Below, piece after piece: positions 7,955 to 17,327 of a DNA stretch of 51,273 nt. The DNA lies in the NCBI RefSeq assembly GCF_001894985.1, contig NZ_BCXG01000032.1:1-51273 (forward strand), given 5' to 3'. The notes below the pieces were generated by a model. It did no database searches. It was not told where the DNA came from and was given only the letters and a program-made list of their open reading frames with translations. The DNA comes from Rhodococcus tukisamuensis NBRC 100609 (GTDB lineage: Bacteria > Actinomycetota > Actinomycetes > Mycobacteriales > Mycobacteriaceae). The stretch's first letter is position 1, and the number at the start of each line of letters is the position of its first letter. A program made the position numbers and the translations under genes.

Positions 7955-8170
7955 CGGCGGCCGCCGCCATCCGGCTCTCCCGCCGGACGCTCGGCACCCG
8001 GACGCTCGGCACCATCAAGTGAAACCTGTTCTGGGCCTTCGCCTACAACGCGGCGGCGATCCCGCTGGCCGCGGCCGGCCTGCTCAACCCGATGCTGGCC
8101 GGCGCCGCGATGGCATGCTCGAGCGTCTTCGCGGTGAGCAACAGCCTGCGGCTGAGCCGGTTCAAGTACA
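7955..8170 (+). pseudogene. copA 3'-end remnant with in-frame stop
   Basis: This is the best preserved of the three copA tails, matching about 4078-4275. A 15-base unit, CGGACGCTCGGCACC, is duplicated in tandem (7986 onward), and the codon after ATCAAG has become TGA. The end, [10 protein letters not shown], is still readable. No ATPase can be made from it. Confidence 0.85.
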
Positions 8171-8218
8171 GCGGCTGCGCCGGTCACGGCAGCGGGTCGC
8201 AACGACCCGCTCCGGGTC

Positions 8219-8458
8219 CTATCCGATGCCGTAGCAGACGACGTTGGGGCAGCCTCGAGCGCTCCCGGTCGGGAGTTCCGCCAGGACGCCGAAGATTGCA
8301 GCGCCAATGTCGGAGGGAAGAGTGGCGACCGACCCGGTCGGCGGGAGGGATTCGACGGGGGCGGCGGAGGCGGTGCCCGCTCCGGCGGCCAGGCCGCCGG
8401 TCAGCGCTGCCGAGACGAGAACCGTGGCCGCGAGACGACGCATCGTGGGACGGGGCAT
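8219..8458 (-). CDS. Small secreted peptide C (79 aa)
   Basis: A third type in the peptide family. It begins [17 protein letters not shown], has a cleavage region near residues 30-33 (TASAAP), a short mature part with a hydrophobic segment at about 51-60, and the end [11 protein letters not shown] with Cys70 and Cys75. That is the same CX4C ending as in A1 at the other edge of the locus. GGAG lies 7 nt before the ATG at 8458. The conserved block starts at 8578, 120 bp upstream, just beyond the end of ksgA. The function is unknown. Confidence 0.72.
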   Translation of the reverse strand: MPRPTMRRLAATVLVSAALTGGLAAGAGTASAAPVESLPPTGSVATLPSDIGAAIFGVLAELPTGSARGCPNVVCYGIG

Positions 8459-8577
8459 GTACGAACTCCATTCAGAGGCGACAATTGGGTCGCGCATCGG
8501 CGGCGTCGTATCGACCGGCGGTGAGCACGCTGCGCGTCACCGTACAGACGAAGGGCCGATCCGGCACAGGAATCCGC

Positions 8578-8612
8578 ATACTGTTGCCACACTTGGCAAT
8601 TCGTTATATTCA
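8578..8612 (-). promoter_or_regulatory. Conserved upstream block, copy 6
   Basis: ATACTGTTGCCACAC and CAATTCGTTATATTC, 120 bp upstream of peptide C and 44 bp after the ksgA stop. The second half diverges after CGTT. Confidence 0.58.
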
Positions 8613-8655
8613 ATAGATTCTGAACGGAGCCTGCTTCTCCGATGCCGGTGCCGCG

Positions 8656-9558
8656 TCATCCGATCGGGTCGAGCGGCTCGACCGCGGCCAGGCGGACGAA
8701 GGCCGCGGCGTCGAGGGTCTCGCCGCGGGCGGACGGTGCGATGCCCGCCGCGACCAGTCGGCGCTCGGCCTCCACCGGCGAGCCGGCCCAGCCGGCGAGC
8801 GCGGCGCGGAGGGTCTTGCGGCGCTGCGCGAAGGCCGCGTCGACGACGGCGAATACCTTGCGGCGGTTCTCCTCGTCGATCGGCCACGGTGCGGTGGCGT
8901 AGCGGTCCACCCGGACCAGTCCGGAGTCCACCTTCGGGACCGGCCAGAACACATGCGGTCCGACGGATCCGGTGCGGCGCACCTCACCGAAGAAGCAGGC
9001 CTTGACGCTGGGGATGCCGTAGATCTTGCTGCCCGGGGCGGCGGCGAGGCGGTCCGCGACCTCGGCCTGCACCATCACCAGCGCCGTGCGCAGGCTCGGG
9101 AACTCGCAGAAAAGGTGCAGCAGCACCGGCACCGCCACGTTGTACGGCAGGTTCGCGACCAGTGCCGTCGGCGCGGCGGGCAGGTCCGCGGGCATCACCT
9201 TCATGGCGTCCGCGCCCACCACGGTGAGCCGGTCCGCGAGTTCCGGGGCCCGCTCGGCCGCCGTCTTCGGGAGCCGGGCGGCGAGCACCGGGTCGATCTC
9301 CACCGCGATCACCGAGTCGACCACGTCCATCAGCGCGAGGGTCAGCGAGCCCAGACCGGGGCCCACCTCGAGCACCACGTCGTCGCGGCCGACCCCGGCC
9401 GTGTTCACGATGCGGCGCACGGTGTTGGCGTCGTGCACGAAGTTCTGGCCGAGCTGTTTGGTGGGGCGTACCCCGAGTTCGGCGGCGAGCGCGCGCACCT
9501 CGACGGGTCCCAGCAGGCCGGCCTGACCACGCGGCGCGTTCACGTCGGGGGTTGTCAC
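8656..9558 (-). CDS. ksgA: 16S rRNA adenine dimethyltransferase KsgA/RsmA
   Basis: A 300-residue enzyme that uses S-adenosylmethionine to dimethylate two adjacent adenines in the 3' helix of 16S rRNA late in 30S assembly. It shows KQLGQNF (34-40), the SAM site EVGPGLG (64-70), the acidic loop AVEIDP (85-90) and the catalytic NLPYN (136-140). The start is a GTG at 9558, with GAGGTG upstream. It lies 73 bp after rpfB on the same strand, a common mycobacterial and rhodococcal order. In those genomes ispE usually follows, but here the peptide locus does. Confidence 0.97.
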   Translation of the reverse strand: MTTPDVNAPRGQAGLLGPVEVRALAAELGVRPTKQLGQNFVHDANTVRRIVNTAGVGRDDVVLEVGPGLGSLTLALMDVVDSVIAVEIDPVLAARLPKTAAERAPELADRLTVVGADAMKVMPADLPAAPTALVANLPYNVAVPVLLHLFCEFPSLRTALVMVQAEVADRLAAAPGSKIYGIPSVKACFFGEVRRTGSVGPHVFWPVPKVDSGLVRVDRYATAPWPIDEENRRKVFAVVDAAFAQRRKTLRAALAGWAGSPVEAERRLVAAGIAPSARGETLDAAAFVRLAAVEPLDPIG

Positions 9559-9631
9559 AGGGGGTTCACCTCGGCGTTTGTCACAGCAGTGAACCTATCG
9601 CCTCGCGTGAGCTGGCGGGAAATCCGGCGGT

Positions 9632-10804
<1,173 letters not shown>

Positions 10805-10819
10805 TTATTCGGTCACAGT

Positions 10820-10848
10820 ACGGTAACGAGAGAACGACGGTCCGGCAA
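10820..10848 (-). promoter_or_regulatory. rpfB promoter
   Basis: On the minus strand, TTGCCG (10848-10843) and TACCGT (10825-10820) are spaced by exactly 17 bp, as for a primary sigma factor. The implied transcript starts about 15 nt before the rpfB ATG. Confidence 0.55.
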
Positions 10849-10900
10849 CCAGTTGGCATCCTCGGGCCGCCCGATTACGGACACACGCGCCGTCGTGACC

Positions 10901-10928
10901 TGTACAAACCGGCCGTCAGGGTTAATCT
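10901..10928 (+). promoter_or_regulatory. Candidate promoter of the glutamine ABC operon
   Basis: TGTACA (10901-10906) and TAATCT (10923-10928) are spaced by 16 bp, about 50 bp before the start of the importer gene. The boxes are imperfect, so this is a suggestion only. Confidence 0.35.
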
Positions 10929-10978
10929 CGAATCCCTTGTCACACCCCCGCGAACGGCACCTCGGAAAGCTGGTTCGG

Positions 10979-12436
10979 ATGCACACACGTTCACGCCGGA
11001 GCCTCACGCGCCTGCCCGCCCTGCTGGGGGTCCTCGCGCTCCTGGCCCTGATGTTCGGCACCGGCGCCGCGGCCGCACAGACCGAGTCCGACAAGACCTA
11101 CGTCATCGCCACCGACGTCACGTTCGCACCGTTCGAGTTCCAGAACGAGCAGGGCGACTTCGTCGGCATCGACATGGACCTGCTGAAGGCCATCGCCGCG
11201 GACCAGGGCTTCAAGTACACGGTCAAGCCGCTCGGGTTCAACGCCGCCGTGCAGGCCCTGCAGTCACGCCAGGTCGACGGTGTCATCGCCGGCATGTCGA
11301 TCACCGACGAACGCAAGCTCGTCTTCGACTTCTCCGACCCCTACTTCGACTCCGGCGTGCAGATGGCGGTGGCGAAGTCGAACGACGACATCGAGTCCTA
11401 CGAGGACCTGCGCGGCAAACGGGTCGCGGTCAAGACCGGCACCGAGGGCGCGATGTTCGCCGACTCCATCAAGGGCAAGTACGGCTTCACCACCGTCACC
11501 TTCGACGACTCCGCCAGCATGTACGACGACGTCAAGACCGGTAACTCCGTCGCCGTCTTCGACGACTACCCGGTGCTGCTGTACGGCATCGCACAGGGCA
11601 ACGGGCTCAAGGCGGTGGGTGAGAAGGAGGCCGGCAACTCCTACGGGTTCGCGGTCTCGAAGGGCCAGAACGCCGAGCTGCTGACCAAGTTCAACGCCGG
11701 GCTGGCGAACACGCGGGCCAGCGGGCAGTACGACGAGATCCTGGACACCTACCTCGGTGAGGGGGCGCAGCAGGCCCAGGGCGGCAACACCTTCTTCTCC
11801 CTGCTCAAGGACAGCTTCCCGCTGCTGATGAAGGGCCTGTGGCTGACGATCGTCCTCACGGTCGTGTCGTTGGCGATCGCGCTGGTGCTCGGCCTTGTCT
11901 TCGGCTTCTTCCGGGTCTCGACCAGCCGGATCCTGCGTGGCATCGGCGTCACCTACGTCGACATCTTCCGCGGTACCCCGCTGCTGGTGCAGGCCTTCTT
12001 CATCTACTTCGGCATCCCCGCCGCGCTGGACTTCCAGATGCCGGCGATGACCGCAGGCATCATCACGCTGAGCCTCAACGCCGGCGCCTACATCACCGAG
12101 ATCATCCGCGGCGGCATCCAGTCCGTCGACAAGGGACAGATGGAGGCCGCGCGCAGCCTCGGCATGGGCTACCTGCCCGCGATGCGCAAGGTGGTGCTGC
12201 CGCAGGCGGTGCGCACGATGATGCCGTCGTTCGTCAACCAGGCGGTGATCACGCTCAAGGACACCTCGATCCTGTCGGTGATCGGCATCGCCGAGCTCAC
12301 CCAGACCGGCAAGATCATCATCGCGAGGAACTTCGAGTCCTTCAACATGTGGCTGATCGTGGGCATCTTCTACTTCGTCATCATCATGGCCCTGACCAAG
12401 CTGTCCGACCGGCTCGAGAAGAGGATCAACGCGTGA
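10979..12436 (+). CDS. Amino-acid ABC importer, fused binding protein and permease
   Basis: A 485-residue fusion. Residues 1-35 are a signal peptide without a lipobox. Residues about 38-265 form a type 3 solute-binding domain ([16 protein letters not shown] at its start). Residues about 275-485 are a His/Glu/Gln-type permease, including [19 protein letters not shown] and the [20 protein letters not shown] coupling loop. It imports a polar amino acid, probably glutamine or glutamate, driven by the ATPase encoded next. The ATG at 10979 is chosen because it opens the signal peptide. The fusion resembles the GlnP type known from Firmicutes. Its stop overlaps the start of the ATPase gene. Confidence 0.9.
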   Translation: MHTRSRRSLTRLPALLGVLALLALMFGTGAAAAQTESDKTYVIATDVTFAPFEFQNEQGDFVGIDMDLLKAIAADQGFKYTVKPLGFNAAVQALQSRQVDGVIAGMSITDERKLVFDFSDPYFDSGVQMAVAKSNDDIESYEDLRGKRVAVKTGTEGAMFADSIKGKYGFTTVTFDDSASMYDDVKTGNSVAVFDDYPVLLYGIAQGNGLKAVGEKEAGNSYGFAVSKGQNAELLTKFNAGLANTRASGQYDEILDTYLGEGAQQAQGGNTFFSLLKDSFPLLMKGLWLTIVLTVVSLAIALVLGLVFGFFRVSTSRILRGIGVTYVDIFRGTPLLVQAFFIYFGIPAALDFQMPAMTAGIITLSLNAGAYITEIIRGGIQSVDKGQMEAARSLGMGYLPAMRKVVLPQAVRTMMPSFVNQAVITLKDTSILSVIGIAELTQTGKIIIARNFESFNMWLIVGIFYFVIIMALTKLSDRLEKRINA

Positions 12437-13182
12437 GCGATTCCGTCACCACCGACATCAAGATCCGGGTCACCGGCCTGCGCAAGTCCTTCGGCGACAA
12501 CGAGGTGCTCAAGGGCATCGACGTCGACATCGAGAGCGGCGAGGTGGTCTGTGTGATCGGGCCGTCCGGCTCCGGCAAGAGCACCTTCCTGCGCTGCCTC
12601 AACAAGCTCGAGGACATCACCGGCGGCACGGTGGTGGTGGACGGGTTCGACCTGACCGACCAGAAGGTCGACATCGACAAGGTCCGCCAGCACATCGGCA
12701 TGGTGTTCCAGCACTTCAACCTGTTCCCGCACATGACCGCGCTGGAGAACGTGATGCTGGCGCCGGTGCAGACCAAGCGGGCCACCAAGGCGGAGGCCCG
12801 CGAGACCGGGCAGCGGCTGCTGGCGCAGGTGGGGCTGGCGGAGAAGGCGGACGCCAAGCCGGCCAGCCTGTCCGGCGGCCAGAAGCAGCGGGTCGCGATC
12901 GCCCGGGCGCTGGCCATGAGCCCGGACATCATGCTCTTCGACGAGGCCACCAGCGCTCTGGACCCGGAGATGGTCGGCGAGGTGCTGCAGGTGCTGCGCG
13001 ACCTCGCCGCGCAGGGCATGACCATGGTGGTGGTGACCCACGAGATGGGCTTCGCCCGCGAGGTCGCCGACCGGGTGATCTTCATGGCCGACGGCGTCAT
13101 CGTCGAGCAGGGCCCGCCGGCCGACCTGTTCGGCAGCCCCCAGCACCCGCGCACCCAGGACTTCCTCGCGAAGGTGCTGTAG
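12433..13182 (+). CDS. glnQ: Amino-acid ABC importer ATPase (GlnQ type)
   Basis: A 249-residue ATPase that powers the fused importer encoded just upstream. It has Walker [10 protein letters not shown] (43-51), a Q-loop in [10 protein letters not shown], signature LSGGQKQR, Walker [13 protein letters not shown] and the switch histidine in [10 protein letters not shown]. All are intact. It starts at a GTG that overlaps the previous TGA by three bases, which implies translational coupling. The specificity for glutamine is inferred from family resemblance only. Confidence 0.92.
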   Translation: MSDSVTTDIKIRVTGLRKSFGDNEVLKGIDVDIESGEVVCVIGPSGSGKSTFLRCLNKLEDITGGTVVVDGFDLTDQKVDIDKVRQHIGMVFQHFNLFPHMTALENVMLAPVQTKRATKAEARETGQRLLAQVGLAEKADAKPASLSGGQKQRVAIARALAMSPDIMLFDEATSALDPEMVGEVLQVLRDLAAQGMTMVVVTHEMGFAREVADRVIFMADGVIVEQGPPADLFGSPQHPRTQDFLAKVL

Positions 13183-13199
13183 GCCGAGCGCGCGCCGCG

Positions 13200-13736
13200 T
13201 CAGCCCCGGACCGCCAGCTCCACCACCACGCCGGTCTGCTTGCGGCAGTCCATGCCGGACACGAAGGTCCCACTGCCGCCGAACCAGCTGGGGCTCTTCG
13301 ATACCGAGGACCGCACCGCGGTCCCCGGGAGAGGGCACCAAGCGCCGATCTCGTTCTCGCGATAGAGCTCGTCCAGCAGGTACACGCCCAGGACCGAGCC
13401 GGTGGTGCTGTCGAATCCATCCGGGACATCCGCGCCGTGCACCGTCCCCCACAGCCGCCCGCGTAGCCCGGTGGGGTCGTCGGACAGGTCGTCAGGCGCG
13501 TCTCGCCAGTAGGCGCTTGCGCCACCGGCGCTGAGCTTGCGGCTGATCCGATCCCAGCGAACGGGTCGGTGGAAGACCTCCGGCTCGGTGTCGTCGGCGG
13601 TGAAGGCGAGCACCCACGTCGCCTCGCGGCCCACCTCGGGCGGTGGGGCACAGCACTCGATCTCCCACGCCGCGATGTACACGTCGATGGCGTCGACGCC
13701 GCGGTCGACGGGAGTCGAATTCGTGAACCCGTGCAT
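13200..13736 (-). CDS. DUF6578-like hypothetical protein (178 aa)
   Basis: A soluble protein with no signal peptide or membrane segment. Its start region (IDVYIAAWEIECC, then PPPEVGREATW) resembles actinobacterial DUF6578 proteins, which are of unknown function; this assignment is from memory of the pattern. The ATG at 13736 is preferred over an upstream TTG because AAAGG lies about 10 nt before it. It ends 17 bp from the convergent glnQ end, and a long hairpin lies just upstream at 13772-13824. Confidence 0.65.
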   Translation of the reverse strand: MHGFTNSTPVDRGVDAIDVYIAAWEIECCAPPPEVGREATWVLAFTADDTEPEVFHRPVRWDRISRKLSAGGASAYWRDAPDDLSDDPTGLRGRLWGTVHGADVPDGFDSTTGSVLGVYLLDELYRENEIGAWCPLPGTAVRSSVSKSPSWFGGSGTFVSGMDCRKQTGVVVELAVRG

Positions 13737-13771
13737 TCGTCGCTTACCTTTGCGGCCCAATTTACTCGCCA

Positions 13772-13824
13772 AGCGTGCAGTTGCCGTCGCTCGCTCTCGG
13801 GCGATGCGACCGCAACTGCACGCT
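13772..13824. terminator. Long hairpin after tatD
   Basis: AGCGTGCAGTTGCCGTCGC (13772-13790) pairs with GCGACCGCAACTGCACGCT (13806-13824) with one mismatch over 19 bases and a 15-base loop. It begins 10 bp after the tatD stop. There is no T run, as is usual for actinobacterial terminators. It may also shield the gene at 13200 from readthrough. Confidence 0.65.
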
Positions 13825-13834
13825 CGGCGCCGGG

Positions 13835-14662
13835 CTAGATGCGGTAGACCCGCCGGGCCGTCGCGGTCGACGCGGCCGCCAGGTCGAACGGGTCCTGGCC
13901 GCGGGTCTCCGCGAGCGAACGGACCGTGTACGGCAGGCAGTACGGCTCGTTCGGCGCGCCGCGGAACGGGTGCGGGGTGAGGTACGGCGCGTCGGTCTCG
14001 ACCAGCAACTGGTCGTCCGGCACCAGCTTCGCGGCCTCGTGCAGCTCGCGGGCGTTGCGGAAGCTGACCGTGCCGGAGAAGCTCAGCACGTACCCGGCCT
14101 CCACGCAGGCCAACGCCATCGTCGCGTCGGACGAGAAACAGTGGAAGATCACGGTGTCCGGCGCGCCCTCGTCGAGCAGGACGGCCAGCAGGTCGTGGTC
14201 GGCCTCCCGGTTGTGGATCATCAGCGGCTTGCGCAGCCGCTTGGCCAGGTCGATGTGCCAGCGGAACCCCTCGACCTGTTCCTCCACCGTGGCGCAGCCG
14301 TCGAGCTTGCCGGGCCAGTAGTAGTCCAGACCGGTCTCCCCCACCGCGACGGTCCGCGGGTCCGCCGCGAGCCGTTCGATCTCCGCCTTCGTCGCGTCGT
14401 CGAGCACGTTGGCCCGGGTGGGATGGATCGAGACCGCGGCGTACACGCGCGGGTCCCAGTGCGCGGCGTCCACCGCGAACCGGGCCGCCGCCAGGTCGTC
14501 GGCGACGGTGACGACCTGGCCGACGCCGACCTTCTCGGCCCGGTCCACGATCGCCGCGACGGAGGCCGCGTCGACGGCGCCGCAGGCGTCGAGGTGGGTA
14601 TGCGAGTCGATCAACGGCGCGAGCGGGGTGGGCAGATCCGGCGCCGGACGGTCTTTGCTCAT
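13835..14662 (-). CDS. tatD: TatD-family metal-dependent hydrolase
   Basis: A TIM-barrel metallohydrolase of 275 residues in the TatD DNase family. The metal ligands HTH of SHTHLDACG lie near the start, with Glu in AVGETGLDYYW, His in PLMIHNREAD, His in IFHCFS and Asp in LLVETDAPYL. Family members act as 3'-5' exonucleases or DNases; the cellular role in actinomycetes is unclear. The ATG at 14662 is chosen; an in-frame GTG at 14695 would add 11 residues. It usually lies beside metG and rpfB, and here an amino-acid transporter separates it from rpfB. Confidence 0.92.
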   Translation of the reverse strand: MSKDRPAPDLPTPLAPLIDSHTHLDACGAVDAASVAAIVDRAEKVGVGQVVTVADDLAAARFAVDAAHWDPRVYAAVSIHPTRANVLDDATKAEIERLAADPRTVAVGETGLDYYWPGKLDGCATVEEQVEGFRWHIDLAKRLRKPLMIHNREADHDLLAVLLDEGAPDTVIFHCFSSDATMALACVEAGYVLSFSGTVSFRNARELHEAAKLVPDDQLLVETDAPYLTPHPFRGAPNEPYCLPYTVRSLAETRGQDPFDLAAASTATARRVYRI

Positions 14663-14828
14663 GCGGCCATTGTCGTACGGCGGTGCGGTTGCCACGACAC
14701 CCAGGCAGATCGCTGCGCCCGGTGGCCGCGAAGACCTCCCTGACCGGGACCGTGATCTGTCACGATGCAGAGGTCACTTCGTGACGACGGACAGCCGCAC
14801 CGCGACGGGACCCGAGAGCGAGACCCAC

Positions 14829-15674
14829 GTGAAGAAGAGAACACTCGTCGGAAGAGTCATCGCAGTGACCGGCGGCGCCCGCGGCATCGGGCGCGAGATC
14901 GCCGCCCAACTCGCCGAGTCCGGCGCGAAGGTGGCCATCGGCGACAAGGACGGCGACGCCGCCCGCGCCACCGCCGGCGAGCTGACCGGCACCACACTCG
15001 GCCTCGACCTCGATGTCGCGGACCGGGGCTCGTTCGCCGCCTTCCTCACCGAGGTCGAGGAACAGTGGGGTCCGCTCGACGTACTCGTCAACAACGCCGG
15101 GGTGATGTGGGTCGGCCCGTTCGACGAGGAGCCCGAGACGGCCCGGCGCCGCCAGTTCGACGTCAACGTGCACGGCGTCGTCAACGGCGTCACGCTCGCC
15201 GCGCCCGGTATGCGCGCCCGCGGCGCCGGCCACATCGTCACCGTCGCGTCGGCGGCCTCGAAGCTGGCGCCGCCCGGCGAGTCCAGCTACGCGGCGACCA
15301 AGCACGCGGTGTTCGGGTACCTGAGCGGCGTACGCGCGGAACTGTCCGGCAGCCGGGTCGAACTCTCGGTGGTGATGCCCACCGTGGTGAACACCGAACT
15401 CGCCGTCGGCACGGCCACCGGCGCCGCCGCGATGCTCGAGCCCGCCGACGTGGCCCGGGCGGTGGTCAAGGTGATCGAACGCCCGCGCTTCGAGGTGACG
15501 GTGCCCGGCTACCTCGGCCCCCTGGTCCGCGCGGTGAACGTGCTGCCTCGACCGGTCCGCGACCTGATCACCCGTTCGATGGTGCCGGACCAGGTAAGGG
15601 CCGTGCGGGGCTCGTCCGCCCGGACCGGCTACGAACGGCGCGTCCTCGGCTCCGACCCGACGCCCCGCAGCTGA
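14829..15674 (+). CDS. Short-chain dehydrogenase/reductase
   Basis: A 281-residue SDR with the NAD(P)-binding motif TGGARGIG about 14 residues in, the NNAGVMWVGPF motif, a serine in VASAAS, and the catalytic YAATK. Classical SDRs reduce or oxidise a hydroxyl or keto group. The substrate cannot be told from sequence. The GTG at 14829 puts the Rossmann fold at the usual distance. A GTG at 14781 with AGAGG 8 nt upstream is an alternative and would add 16 residues. It lies divergent from tatD and 56 bp before metG. Confidence 0.88.
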   Translation: MKKRTLVGRVIAVTGGARGIGREIAAQLAESGAKVAIGDKDGDAARATAGELTGTTLGLDLDVADRGSFAAFLTEVEEQWGPLDVLVNNAGVMWVGPFDEEPETARRRQFDVNVHGVVNGVTLAAPGMRARGAGHIVTVASAASKLAPPGESSYAATKHAVFGYLSGVRAELSGSRVELSVVMPTVVNTELAVGTATGAAAMLEPADVARAVVKVIERPRFEVTVPGYLGPLVRAVNVLPRPVRDLITRSMVPDQVRAVRGSSARTGYERRVLGSDPTPRS

Positions 15675-15730
15675 GTGCGGACAGGTCTGCTCGTCACGTT
15701 TGCGCGCGGCGCAGTTAGAGTAGGCCCACC

Positions 15731-17296
15731 ATGACTTCGCCCGCCTCCGCTTCCCGGCCCCCGTTCTACGTCACGACCGCCATCGCGTACCCGAACGGTG
15801 TCCCGCACGTCGGTCACGCCTACGAGTACATCTCCTCCGATGCGATCGCGCGGTTCAAGCGACTCGACGGGTTCGACGTGTTCTTCATGACCGGCACCGA
15901 CGAGCACGGCCTGAAGATGCAGCAGACGGCGGCGAAGGAAGGCATCGACGTCCGCGACCTTGCCGCCCGGAACTCCGACCAGTTCGAGGCGCTGGACAAG
16001 GTCCTCGAGGTCTCGTTCGACCGCTTCATCCGGACCACCGACGCCGATCACGAGGCTGCCTGCCAGGTGCTCTGGCAGAAGATGGTCGAGTCCGGCGACA
16101 TCTACCTCGACACCTACTCGGGCTGGTACTCGGTGCGCGACGAGGCGTTCCACTCCGAGGAGGAGACCACGCTGCTCGACGACGGCAGCCGCATCGCCAC
16201 CGAGACCGGAACGCCGGTCGAGTGGACCGAGGAGTCGAACTACACGTTCCGGCTCTCGAAGTACCAGGACCGGCTCGTGGCGCTCTACGAGGAGAACCCG
16301 GACTTCATCGCGCCGTCCACCCGGCGCAACGAGATCGTCAGCTTCGTCAAGGGCGGCCTCAAGGACCTGTCGATCTCGCGGACCACCTTCGACTGGGGCA
16401 TCCCGGTCCCCGGCGACCCGGGCCACGTCATGTACGTCTGGGTGGACGCGCTGGCGAACTACCTGACCGGCGCCGGCTACCCGGACGTCGACTCGGAGTC
16501 CTTCCGCAAGTTCTGGCCCGCCGACCTGCACATCATCGGCAAGGACATCTCCCGCTTCCACACCGTCTACTGGCCGGCCTTCCTGATGTCGGCCGGGCTG
16601 GAGCTGCCCAAGCGCGTCTTCGTGCACGGGTTCCTCTACAACAAGGGCGAGAAGATGTCGAAGTCGGTCGGCAACGTCGTCGACCCGCTCGAGATGGTCG
16701 AGCAGTACGGCCTCGACGCACTGCGGTTCTTCCTGCTGCGGGAGATCTCCTACGGCCAGGACGGCAGCTACAGCCACGAGGCGATCGTCACCCGGATGAA
16801 CGCCGACCTGTCCAACGAGCTCGGCAACCTGGCGCAGCGCTCGCTGACCATGGTCGCCAAGAACTGCGACGCCCAGGTGCCCACCCCCGGCGAGCTGTCC
16901 GAGGACGACCGGGCGCTGCTCGCGAAGGCCGACGCGTTGCTCGAGACGGTGCGCGCCGACTTCGACAAGCAGGCGCTGCACCAGGCGCTCGAGGCGATCT
17001 GGCACGTGCTGGGCGAGACCAACCGGTACTTCTCGCAGCAGGAGCCGTGGGTGCTGCGCAAGACGGACCCGGCGCGGATGGCCACCGTCCTGTACACGAC
17101 CCTCGAGGTGGTGCGCATCGTCGGCATCCTGGTGCAGCCGGTGATGCCGGGTTCCGCCGCGAAGATCCTGGACCTGCTGGGACAGGCGTCCGAGGCCCGC
17201 GACTTCGCGGCCATCGGCACCCGGATCGTGGCCGGGCACCCGCTGCCCGCGCCGTCGCCGGTGTTCCCGCGGTACGTGGAGCCCGACGCCGGCTGA
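15731..17296 (+). CDS. metG: Methionyl-tRNA synthetase
   Basis: A class I aminoacyl-tRNA synthetase that charges tRNA-Met. At 521 residues it is of the short type, without a C-terminal tRNA-binding extension. The HIGH-type motif is HVGH (26-29) and the KMSKS motif is at 308-312. [11 protein letters not shown] and the anticodon-binding region ([12 protein letters not shown]) are also present. The start at 15731 follows the promoter-like TTAGAGTAGG. It is followed 31 bp later by the first DUF2786 gene. Confidence 0.97.
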   Translation: MTSPASASRPPFYVTTAIAYPNGVPHVGHAYEYISSDAIARFKRLDGFDVFFMTGTDEHGLKMQQTAAKEGIDVRDLAARNSDQFEALDKVLEVSFDRFIRTTDADHEAACQVLWQKMVESGDIYLDTYSGWYSVRDEAFHSEEETTLLDDGSRIATETGTPVEWTEESNYTFRLSKYQDRLVALYEENPDFIAPSTRRNEIVSFVKGGLKDLSISRTTFDWGIPVPGDPGHVMYVWVDALANYLTGAGYPDVDSESFRKFWPADLHIIGKDISRFHTVYWPAFLMSAGLELPKRVFVHGFLYNKGEKMSKSVGNVVDPLEMVEQYGLDALRFFLLREISYGQDGSYSHEAIVTRMNADLSNELGNLAQRSLTMVAKNCDAQVPTPGELSEDDRALLAKADALLETVRADFDKQALHQALEAIWHVLGETNRYFSQQEPWVLRKTDPARMATVLYTTLEVVRIVGILVQPVMPGSAAKILDLLGQASEARDFAAIGTRIVAGHPLPAPSPVFPRYVEPDAG

Positions 17297-17327
17297 CGCT
17301 CGGCGTGACGTTGCGGGTGACGACGCT

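Noticed and set aside
511-8612. Reading the conserved blocks as part of a coding sequence (TNxxVWQQY on the minus strand)
   Set aside because: The frame is broken by TAA in the copy at 5262 and altered in others, and the protein context differs from copy to copy. A DNA or RNA signal fits better.
1-8656. Insertion sequence or integron as the cause of the duplications
   Set aside because: I find no transposase or integrase frame and no terminal inverted repeats around the remnants. The conserved blocks are tied to peptide starts and are not attC-like.
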